A stretch of DNA of 64,000 bases, taken from the NCBI GenBank assembly GCA_945643635.1, contig CALZFC010000080.1, positions 1,147,501-1,211,500 on the forward strand, read 5' to 3'. Below the pieces are notes generated by a model. That model saw only the letters and a program-made list of their open reading frames with translations. It ran no database searches and was not told the origin of the DNA. This DNA comes from Allodiplogaster sudhausi. Lineage: Eukaryota; Nematoda; Chromadorea; Rhabditida; Diplogasteridae. The position numbers and the translations under genes were made by a program. This document shows positions 22,514 through 32,389 of this stretch, piece by piece. The stretch's first letter is position 1; each line of letters begins with the position of its first letter.

Positions 22514-25032
22514 ATGTGCGATCAGGAGAACCCGTACCAGCGCGTCTACGCACGCCAGGTCAATCTCTTTCGTCTCAACCAAATATGCCAATCTCCTTGA
22601 GTTATTGTGTTCTTGCTTTTCAGGAGGCTCTGCGCGTCCACATTGCTGACACCCCCGAGGCTTCTCCATTCTTTTATTGTAAAAAAAATTATAGTCGCAT
22701 CCCAATTGGAAAATGCTACAAAAAAATGAAAAAGAATAAGAAAATGGATAGATTGATCTAGCAAACCAATCGATAATTGCTTGCAGACAATGAACAAGCG
22801 TCTTCTGCGTGCGGAGTCCATCGCAGACCTCGTAGCTCTGCCATCGATTGGAGAAGCCGAGCAGGTCGGAAGAATCTATGGAATAATAAACTATCAAGTA
22901 TTAATAACAGAATAATGCTTACTGAAAATTCTGGAATTCCTGCTCAATTCAAATGAGTTCGTCAAGATGCTCAATGCATCTTCCAAAGGATAATATCGTT
23001 GAGTCGGTTGTATCTTTTAATAATTCTTCATTACAGGGCAGCGGCGGCCTTGAGCAACAGGTCGTTTTCTCTTATCCATCTCTGGCTACTTAGGAAGATT
23101 TCTCTGCTCCCTTAGATCTCTCTTCTATTAATCTCCCCTTTTTCTTCGCTGTCTAACTACTCCCTCTGTTACAACTTCTGTTGTCTTCGCTTTCCTCGTC
23201 TTCCTCTTCCTCTCTCTTTCTCTTTCTTATTCTAATTTCTTTCTGTTAATCTGATCTCTCCCTCCTCTCTTTCTCAGATAGCGTCTGCCGTCGACTCTGC
23301 CTACGACCTCTCGTTCGTGCGTGGCTCTGAGCCCGTCGCGCCGCAGAACGAGGCCAGAAGAGACGCTTTCTATTCCTAGCATAAGCCCTTAAACTGGGAT
23401 CCTTCTCTCCTATCACCCAATCTTCACCCTCAAGTTCACTCTTCAGATGCTGAACAAGAACGCCCGCTCTTCCGAGAGCATCTACGACATCGCGGCCATC
23501 CCGAACCAGTTCACGGCCGACTACTTTGCCGGGGTACGTCCTGCAGTCATTTTGAGAATTATGAACAACTAATGTAAACAAACATAAATAAATAGCAAAT
23601 AACGTATATTTTCCTTTAGACGCGTAACAACAGCGACTCGGCTAACGATCCGATGTTTGAGGTGCGCCCCTTCTCCAGCACCACAACGGCGTCTATCATC
23701 TCCGACCAGGTTCGAAAATTATTTTAAAAAATTAAAAAAGTTAGTTAGCTAATTTAAATAACAAGGTTACGAGAGCATGATAAAGTGGGATTCTTTTTAT
23801 AGGTCCTGAACCAGCGCGCCCTCTCGGCCGAGTCCCGCGCTGACCTCGCTGCTCTTCCCTCTCTCACGGACGCTCGCAGCAGCAAGAGCACCAACACGGC
23901 GGCAGTCATCTCTGGCCGGGTCGGCTGCTTATTTTTGGATACAAATGACACAAATTTAATGATGAAGTTAAATTAGTAACCAAAAAAAGAATTTAAAAAA
24001 GGAAATAAATTAAAATGTACTTATTTTACAGGCTCTGAGCTCGAAGCCCTCTGTCACCGACGCCCGTAGCAGCAAGAGTACCGACACTGCCGCTGTCATC
24101 TCTGGCCGGGTACATTATTCTGCTTTATTTCTTTCTATAATCAAAAAAGAAAAAGGAATAAATATTGAGTATTATTAATTGGTCACTCTGTAGTCGCTGA
24201 ACCAGCGCGCCCTCTCGGTTGAATCTCGCGCTGAACTCGCTGCTTTTCCCTCTTTCACGGACGCTCGCAGCAGCAAGAGCACCGACACTGCCGCTGTCAT
24301 CTCTGGCCGGGTCCGCAGCTTTCGTTCTACAAGAACAAAAGGCTATCATCAACAAATAGAACTATATTATTGCCTGACTGCTCTGTAGTCGCTGAACCAG
24401 CGCGCCCTCTCGGCCGAGTCGCAGGCCGAACTGGCCACGCTCCCCTCGTTCTCTGACGCCCGCGCCAGCAAGAGCATCGAGACGGCGGCGGTTATCTCCG
24501 ACCGCGGAGTTAGAAGATCTCTTCTTATTTAATAAATAAATGTAGCTTATTAATTTATATGTAATGAAAGAAGAGATATCAGCAGACTGGCCTTACAGTC
24601 GCTGAACAAGCGCGCCCGCTCTGCTGAGTCCCAGGCCGACATCGCTGCCCTGCCTGCTATTGCCGTGGCTTCCGACAGCGAGCTGCTCACCACCGCACTC
24701 GCCATCTCCGGACTGGTTAGAGAGTCCCTCTCTACATCCCCATCTCTCTCCCGATCTGTCTCTTCAGGCCCTCAACAAGCACGCCCTCACCGTCGATTCA
24801 CTGGCCGAGCTCGCTCTCATCCCTGGCTTCGACAGCGAGACCCAGCTGCCTACTGCCCGCGTCATCTCTGAGGTTGAACTCCGCACGGCGGCCGCGATCT
24901 CGCAGACTGAGGTTCGGTGGAGCAACTCGGGGCTACCCTCTTGGGGTTACTGTAATGTCGCCACCCAGCGAATTGATTGCTTTGTAATCTAAATCTTTCC
25001 AGATCTCGCGCCCTGCCCCAATGGCCAGCTGA
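22514..25032 (+). CDS. Exon-per-repeat protein, copy A
   Basis: Not a family I know. Start MCDQENPYQRVYARQ (22514-22558), then exons at 22624-~22678, 22787-22864, 23037-23060 (8 codons), 23278-~23316, 23447-23533, 23620-23709, 23803-23919, 24032-24109, 24194-24310, 24389-24508, 24599-24715, 24768-24911 and 25003-25032 (ISRPAPMAS, TGA). Except at the exon 2 donor and the exon 5 end, junctions are phase 0, and each exon from 23447 on encodes one repeat, typically 39 residues: SLNQRALSVESRAELAAL, then PSFTDARSSKSTDTAAVISG plus R. The first half of the unit looks helical, the second is Ser/Thr-rich. No signal peptide or membrane segment. The exon 2 donor is unclear and exon 5 could instead run to a TAG at 23377. 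The whole gene is duplicated at 34996. Confidence 0.7.
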
Positions 25033-25367
25033 TTCGCTCGCAGAGTCCTCTTCTTCCCTCCACCCCTGACTCCTAACCCTTGACTCCCTCCTCCCGTCCT
25101 GGTCAACTCCCCAACATAAAGATCAGAGGGCATATTTTCAGCAGAAAGCAATGCGAGTGAACCAAATTAATAAATCATTAGAGCGGAAATAGCTATAAAA
25201 GAAGATAAAGAAGAAAATATTTTGTTTTGTGCAGATTTTGAATACGGGATTACACAAGATAAAATCAATTCGCTATAAATACGAGCTTGTAACTTTTAGT
25301 TTGCATATTGTTTTTTATAAGTTGTAGAATGGATGCTTGCATTCGCATAATGTTAAACATGGCTTAA

Positions 25368-25766
25368 CACGCCAACGACACCGTTGCCAGTGGCCATGCT
25401 CAGTATCAGGTTGGAGGAGAAGAATGCGAAAGGAGATTCTTTGATTGTTGCCATGGCATTGAAGCCTTTGCCTATCGCAGGGCTACGCTGGCTCGACGTT
25501 GCAGCGACACGAAGCGGCGACATCTTGAGGAATCCGTCTGGGAATGGCACCTCCTCCGGCATCGGAGCTACCTATTGGTTCGGTGTCTCTATGTATCTTT
25601 CTCTCTGCCTCTTTCTCGCGCTTTTCTATTTTCCCTGACATCTATGTATATATTTGATGTACGAATAAATAAATATATAAATAAATAGATAGATATACCA
25701 GGCTCGTAGAGAGAGTTCGGAGAGAGAGGGTGAGAGGGGGGGGGGAGGGAAGGAGATAATGACTCA

Positions 25767-25810
<44 letters not shown>

Positions 25811-26760
25811 ACGAGGGACTAGAGAAGGTGATGACAAACCAGTAAGAGCGATGAAGATAAATAGAATGAGGGTAAATAGAGCGAGAGAGAGCGAGGGAAA
25901 GAGTGAAGTACCTTGTAGGCAGCTGCTTGTGAGATGACTGCTTCGGTTGCGTCCAATCATGGATGGTAATGTCTCGATTCTGAAGATGAATGAAGATCCA
26001 CAATAACAACAAATACGTCCAAATATTTTCACCATTCAGTTGTTAAAAAACATAATGTCTACGTGAGAAAGTAAATTTATAGTTATAAGTTTATGTAAAA
26101 GTATATTCTTCATATTTTGATGACAAAAAATTCAGTCTTTTTGATTCCTTGAATCTGAGCTCTCCTTCTTTGTCACTGTCGTGTTGATGTTTACATTTTA
26201 TCAGCAATTGGTTTGACCGCAACAATAAATTAGGACGACAAACGGGACATTCACTATAAGCGAAAGTAGGCAGACTGACTCATGAAGTCATGAAAAGATG
26301 ATATATGCCAAACAGTACTTCCGTGAGCCCATCAGAATAGAAATGCAAGGGGTAAGTAGTTCGGGGGAGTCAGTGTGAGAAGCTTAAGCCGTTGCATTTG
26401 GTGCTGTCTGCGAATTCTCTCCTTGCACTTTCCGAAAGATTCCAGCGAAAGTTTCGTTCACTGCAGTAGCAGCTGACTTCGCGTGCTGAAAGTATGTATA
26501 TTTAAACAATATTTTTTTATATATTGAACTATTAACTCTTCTTGTAAGATCTAATAATAAGTGAGAAATATGAATACTGGATCAGAAAAGGCATGAAGCA
26601 GAAAGGGCTGAATTTTAGGTGGACCTCCTTGATATTTCTGGGGTAAAGTCTTCGGGGGACGAAATTAAGTGCGCGGCGGAGAGGGAAGCCATGGCGGATG
26701 AGGAGAAAGAATAGCGGAGGGATCAGCCAGCACAGCAGGACCTTCTGAATGGAACGTTAT
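25368..26760 (+). pseudogene. Decayed copy of the ZP-gene tail and next ORF
   Basis: Three collinear blocks match the region to the left: 25368-25585 matches ZP-gene 18576-18795 (exon ends GHAQYQ and [12 protein letters not shown]), 25795-26075 matches 20020-20280, and 26340-26760 matches 21640-22030. Copies of ZP exons 14-16 and 18-21 are missing. The ORF copy is broken. It follows directly on the end of duplication copy A, so it is the start of a second tandem unit. Confidence 0.75.
25771..25808 (+). repeat. (GA)19 microsatellite
   Basis: An uninterrupted GA run. At the matching place in the ZP gene (about 19968-20033) the tract is interrupted. Confidence 0.95.
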
Positions 26761-27009
26761 TTTTGAAATGATATCTTGAATTAAAAGTAAGTGTTCGTTT
26801 CGGTGTTAAAATAGAAATAAAATGATGTCCTTCTTACAATGACTTCCCTGTTGATGTCTTCATGACGTCGTTGCCGTTTCGCAAGGCGGCGAGTGACGGC
26901 CTTTTCAAATCTGGAAGAGTCATCCTATTTTTTCATTGAAGAAGATGAGAAAGTCAAAAAAGTTGTTGATGACGAATTAGTAAAGGGAATGGGAAGACGA
27001 CGTCAGAAT

Positions 27010-27354
27010 CTACCCGCGATAGTCGACTTGGCGCATCGGAGGTGGCATGTACCTAGTGTTACCGCTGTGAATAACAGTTGCATTATACGCTAATACTTCG
27101 AACGACGGGGATGAGCAGTTCTGAAAAATGACATGAATCATAAAGACGAGCATCATGAAGCTAATAAGATAGGCATATATGTATGTATATCATCGCACCG
27201 GCTTGTGGTTTCTGTAGTAGAGAACGCCATTGTTCAGACGGTAGGGGATAAGTTTGTTGAAGGAGCCGCACTTAACACCTGGCTTCTCGTACTCGTTCGC
27301 AATCGTTCGCATGCGCGTATTTCGGCGGTGCTCGAGGTCATCGCGGTGGAGCAT
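27010..27354 (-). CDS. Small orphan protein, two exons
   Basis: Exons 27354-27199 and 27120-27010 join in phase 0 (donor GTGCGA, acceptor TTTTTCAG), 89 residues ending MRQVDYRG at TAG. The ATG lies 6 bases after a TTCTAG, so this is either a trans-spliced first exon or an internal exon starting at 27360. Contents: a basic stretch (LEHRRNTRMRTIANEY), then VKCGSFNKLIPYRLNNG, VLYYRNHKPNCSSPSFEV and an NAT glycosylation motif. Two cysteines suggest an extracellular fold, but no signal peptide is present, so upstream exons may be missing. Not recognised. Confidence 0.4.
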
Positions 27355-27360
27355 TAAGGT

Positions 27361-28376
27361 CTAGAAAAGTCACGTTTCAGTAAACTCATCTTGTAAAAGT
27401 TTACATTTTATTCTATAAAATGTCTTTCAAACTGAATTTCTTAAATGCTTGGTTTTGGCCAACACCTTTAGGGAAAAAGACTTGAGTACTCAAACACCAC
27501 GGGGAATCAGCCCATGCATTTTCGCCCACTCGCTTTGCATTGAATCGTGGGACGCAAAAAATGTTCACCGCCCACTAGTTCGGGAGGTCAACATGGGAAT
27601 GTCAGGTCATATTCTGAGCACTCGAACAGAAAGTCCCAAAATATTGCGGTTTTCAAACTAAAAACTCCACTATCGGCGCAGAGTAATGTAAAAAGTAGTC
27701 CCGAATGGAAAACCCTTAAAGATTGCATTGATTACGGTAGAATTAATTTGTGTTTTATTCCCAAAACCACCCCCCTTCCGGTGTCCGCTACAGTGAGTGC
27801 CGACGTTTATGAAACGTCGCCTGGAGCCTCACTCGAGTGGTCTCACCAATTCCCCGTGAAACACTTATAGATAGAGACCGCAGAGTGAAAGAATGACATA
27901 ACACAAAACTGGGTCAACCTACCGTAACGGAATTAACGGAATTTGTCACGTTCGGACTGATAAATTCAAATTTTTGAAGAGTGCTTGTTCTATAACTTTT
28001 TATTCTTTTTTGCAGCTTGTCGGTAAACTTGTCAAGAATCTTTTTGTCAATATTTTAAAGGAAGGTTTTGAAAGTCTTGGGCGCTATTCTGTCTTGCATA
28101 CACGGGCACTACGCTGAGAAAACCTAATTAGAAGGTTTTTTCCGTGAACTTGGTTTTTTTAGTTCTTGAGTCGTCAACAAGTCGCTAACAAGATTGGCCT
28201 TTTTGTTATCCCTTTGTCAACATTTCAACTTCTCATACAATGATTATTATTTTAAAGAGGCCGTTTTGGGTCGTTATTGAAGAAAAATCTTGTTGATTTA
28301 ATTCATTACCGCTTTCCCGGATACACAGTGATAAGAACGGGAGAGATACGGATTGACTTGCCGAAATGACTGCGTA
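27361..28376. other. Spacer, nothing assigned
   Basis: No supported gene. A 107-codon plus-strand frame at 27547-27870 has no splice context or motif I know. The stretch 27950-28290 is T-rich. Confidence 0.4.
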
Positions 28377-28775
28377 CAGTCCCGCTCAACATTATTGGGT
28401 CCGATTTTAATAATATTAATATAAATAATATGAACTGGAATAGCTCGCTGAATAAGCATTTTCGTGCCATTTCGCTTGTGTGGTAACCTATTTCGACCAT
28501 GGAGAATACGACCGTGAAGTCCGTTTTGGAAAAGATTCAGAAATGACTGTAAACTCATATTTTTTGAGTTTACTGCATTTAACATGGTCGTGAATTTTTC
28601 AGACTGAGAAAGAAGCTGGCTCCAGTAGACAGGCCTACAAACTACAAAAAGAATTTTTTTTTTCTATAGCGATTCTAGTTTTCTTAGAGTTTGTTCTTTT
28701 GTTTTGTTAGAGTTTCTCATTTAATTTATTTATAAAAGATAAGAAAATTGACAAAGAGATGCAAAAATTTGTCCT

Positions 28776-28849
28776 CGGCCGGGCATCGAACCAGAGAACT
28801 TAGGATCCCTAGTCGAACGCTTCCGCAATACACTACTGACGACTTGAAG
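28776..28849 (-). other. tRNA-like sequence, left arm
   Basis: On the minus strand, TAGTGTATTGCGG in A-box position and GGTTCGATGCCCGG in B-box position, 45-50 bases apart. The partner in the right arm lies on the plus strand at about 29409-29477. The anticodon arm pairs only partly (GACTTGG / CCTAAGGTC in the right arm). Probably tRNA-derived, not functional. Confidence 0.35.
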
Positions 28850-28932
28850 AGGAACAATGATCCTTTTCCTTTGACAGCGTGGAGAGATTCCCACTGCCTC
28901 ACCATTACAGGGCTGATTGTGAGGCTTGGGAA

Positions 28933-28934
<2 letters not shown>

Positions 28935-28968
<34 letters not shown>

Positions 28969-28978
28969 GTTATCCTTC

Positions 28979-29025
<47 letters not shown>

Positions 29026-29205
29026 TATTTCCACCAGTCTCTCTTTCTCTTTCTCTTTCAACTCAATTTCAATTTATAAACGGTATTACACATGAATCAA
29101 AACACAACAGGTAAGAATACTCTTGAGAGAGAGAGTGAAAGAGAGAGAAGAGAAAGAAGAGAAAAAGCAAGAGAAATAGAGACCAGTGGAGAGAGAAACA
29201 GAGAG

Positions 29206-29248
<43 letters not shown>

Positions 29249-29255
29249 TGCGAAG
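28935..29255. repeat. CT then GA microsatellite at element centre
   Basis: CT-rich at 28935-29060 and GA-rich at 29124-29254, so the simple sequence itself continues the inverted symmetry of the element. Confidence 0.85.
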
Positions 29256-30041
29256 AAAGGTGCAGGCCCTGCAAACTGAGAAGCAATCGTTGGTATAACG
29301 ATATTTCCAAGCCTCACAATCAGCCCTGTAATGGTGAGGCAGTGGGAAGCACTCCACGCTGTCAAAGGAAAAACACACTACAGACGACTTGTGGTACCAC
29401 CTCAAGTCGTCTGTAGTGTGTTGCGAAAGCGTTTGACTTGGGATCCTAAGGTCTCAGGTTCGATGCCCGGCCGAGAACAAACTTTTGCATGCTCTCCAGA
29501 AAATCTCTTTGTCAATTTCTTATCTCTTATACATAAATTAAATGAGAAACTCAAACAAAACAAAAGAACAAACTCTAAAAAAAACTAGAACCGCTCCAGA
29601 AATTTTTTTTCTTTTTGTAGTTTGTAGGCCTGCCTGTCTGCTGGAGCCAGCTTCTTTCTCAGTCTGAAAAATTCACAACCATGTTAAATGCAGTAAACTC
29701 AAAAAATATGAGTTTACAGTCATTTCTGAATCTTTTCCAAAACGGACTTCACATTCGTATTCTCCATGGTCGAAATAGGTTACCACACAAGCGAAATGGT
29801 ACGAAAATGCTTATTCAGCGAGCTATTCCAGTTCATATTATTAATATTAATATTATTAATATTATTAATATTATTAATATCGGACCCAATAATGTTGAGC
29901 GGGACTGTAGAGGAGTTTTAAGGGTATGTATCTGCATACGACTCTTTGATGAGTCTAATGGATATAACCATTGCCGGTACTCGTATCCGCAATTATTATT
30001 TCTCGTGTGTATGTACTTCTATGCCATTTCAAAAGGACGAA

Positions 30042-31569
30042 TTATTCGTGTCTAGCCTTGCATGTCGAATTATAGAGGAAGAAGTAGATCCATCCGTCGT
30101 CTGAGGACGTAATCGCTGCCTCTGCTCCAATGTCTACCGAACGACTGTCAAAGCGATCAAGCCAGAGCCTAAATAGAAGAATTTACGGATAATGAAGAAA
30201 AGCGATACGAAAATAATTTAAAAAAAAAATCAAATTTCCTTGTCAGTATGGCAGCAATAAGCGTTACCTGTAGCCGTTTTCTTTGGTTTCTGAAAGGACG
30301 AGGCGATATTTGCGGAGGGTGTATTCGAAGGAACGACGGAACCATTGGTAAATGTAGCCGTCCATTACGTACATGTCGACAAAGATCGCATCTAAAAGAA
30401 TTTGTATTAACACCATTTTGCTGTTTTGACAACAAAATATTACCTGCCGTAGGAAGGTATTCGGTGGTCACATAGAATTCCTTTCGATTCTCGACTCGAC
30501 ATTTTTTTTTCTCGAACTATAAGTTGGCAACCTTGTGATGTGAATAAGATCAAATTTGAAGACATCAAAGACTCGCCTCAGATTTATCAAGCATTCGAAG
30601 TTTGAAACTCTTTTGGAGGACAGAGATCACCACAGGCGTATACATAGAGCGTCTCTACAATATCCGTCAATGATTATCTAGATATGATCAAATATTTCAA
30701 TGCAAAAAAAGTGAATTTCGAACAAAAAATTTTTAATTGTAGTTATCGTTAGTATGAAAGAATATTGTAGTTAAAAAGAAGGCGAGGCTACATATATTTT
30801 TGTTGGCCATATTTTTAATCATTTATGGGCAAGTGAATGTGCCACAAAACCGTCTGCTGGTGATAAACATGCAGCAGTTCGATTCGTTGGTTACGACAGT
30901 CACTTGTATTCTCAGTCTGTTCCTTGCAGATTCCAAGTACACCAGAAGTATTGGTCACTATGCAGATGCGGCATTCGTGGTAAAGGTAGATCTTTAAAGA
31001 TATGCATAATACAGTGATGTATTATGCAAAACGACCGATTCATCATATGTAAATATATAGTACATATGTACATAGTACCGCCCACGAGCCATGGGTATAT
31101 GCAACTATAGTTGCTATTTAATCAACATCCGAAGAAATCGAATTTCAATTGGCTCTTACAATTAGCAATGAGATTTGTCATATTTCGACAAATGTGAGTA
31201 ATTCTCATTGTCAGCAACATACTGTGAATAATTTCTCCGAATTTTTAATTACTTTCGGCTTGTATATAAATTATAATATATATGTACTATAACTCACCAT
31301 GCGAATGTCATGCGGCCATGTGTTGAATAGGCAAGTTTTTCCTCGTTCCCTGCTTTCCTCCCCTCGGATCCTGAAAACCCAGAAATTTTAGAGCGAAAAT
31401 GAGAATGCATGAAATATGTTGCAACAAAGGGAAAGTGTTGTTCTAACATATTAATGATGCTGTTGTAACTGTTTGGAACTCCGATGCCGATCTCATAGGA
31501 AGAAGTGGACGCGACACCATGGAGAAGGCCAAGTTGGAGGTAGAGAAGCAAGAGAAGGCGGAGAGGCAT
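30042..31569 (-). CDS. Secreted orphan protein, multi-exon
   Basis: Exon 1 (31569-31448) encodes a clear signal peptide, MPLRLLLLLYLQLGLLHGVA. It joins in phase to 31370-31298 (KTCLFNTWPHDIRM, donor GTGAGT). Next is a Cys-rich exon from 30991 down to ~30840 (YHECRICIVTNTSG, GICKEQTENTSDCRNQ). After a poorly resolved stretch around 30650-30560, three exons join cleanly: 30516-30444 (KKKCRVENRKEFYVTTEYLP), 30391-30268 (FVDMYVMDGYIYQWFRRSFE) and 30168-30042 (LWLDRFDSRSVDIGAEA, DDGWIYFFLYNSTC; TAA). The aromatic C-terminal part looks like a folded extracellular domain with an N-glycosylation site. I do not recognise it. The middle donor and acceptor need transcripts. Confidence 0.55.
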
Positions 31570-32389
31570 GGCGAACAGCCGACTTCTGTCAGACAAAGCC
31601 ACGGAAATGATGAAAGCACGAAAGGGCTTGCAAACGCGGCATTGGAATATCCCATTCCACTCGTATTATTCATTCTGCTTGTCCCCTCATTAACATAGCT
31701 GCGTATACATTATCGCTTTCATTGTATTCCCTCTGGTCATTCTAATCGTGGTTCTCATCATTTTTGACCGTAAACTGGTCTGGTTTGTGATATAAACCAT
31801 GTTTGGTGAAGACGCTCCCTCGTCCTTCCAAGCTCTTGCTGCATGTATAGATACGATATACATTTTAACCGCCAGCCCAGAAATAAAAGGATGTGCTGTC
31901 CTCACTCCTCTTCCTTCTCTCGAACAATGCATGCTTGTCTGCTGAATTTCCCTTTGTCGTCCTGCCGTCAAAATCATAAATGTAGAGAAAGGCTGATTTT
32001 AACACAGCTAGTTATCTTCTTCTTTACGTGGATTGGCCTTCCCTCCTTAACCCTCATACAGATATTTACACTATGATCTTTTTACCTCTGTCATAAGAGA
32101 CATAATCGACTCAACTGTACATATGTACCTCTACGAGCTGTCAGCCCCCAGCTCTACCTCTATCCTAGAAATATTCTGCGTTTTCATCGGGAAACTACAG
32201 GTCTATCAAAAACGCCGCATATATGGTTTTGTTCTATTCCACGTCAAATCAATCAAACTTAGCCGTGCTTTTCATAAGCTTGAACGTTTCAAATAAAAAA
32301 ATCACACACACTCACTCTCTCTCTCTCGAAATCTTAATACTTTTCTTTCATTAACATCTGCCTCAAGGAGAAACCTAGCATCCCGTCCC
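31570..32389. other. Spacer upstream of the orphan gene
   Basis: No supported gene. Contains the presumed promoter side of the minus-strand orphan gene and, from about 32390, the start of the dead retroelement. Confidence 0.4.

Larger units (their letters stand above)
22147..25340 (+). repeat. Segmental duplication, copy A
   Basis: Matches 34653-38095 in the same orientation over the promoter, exons, introns and 3' flank. Near-identical over most of the gene, more diverged at both edges. Length differs by about 250 bases, mainly because copy B has extra exon sequence. Confidence 0.9.
28377..29907. mobile_element. TA-flanked foldback element (Tc1/mariner-like ends)
   Basis: Begins CAGTCCCGCTCAACATTATT and ends with the reverse complement, AATAATGTTGAGCGGGACTG, with TA at both outer edges (28375-28376 and 29908-29909), the target duplication used by Tc1/mariner elements. 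Arms run about 28377-28936 and 29306-29907. Right-arm expansion of an ATTATTA repeat (29838-29880) is a visible difference. The centre is CT/GA microsatellite. No transposase seen. Both arms carry a tRNA-like sequence. Confidence 0.85.

Noticed and set aside
25384..25638. Plus-strand frame of 84 codons
   Set aside because: It is an intron-plus-exon frame in the decayed copy of the ZP tail; the true exon frame differs and lacks its neighbours.
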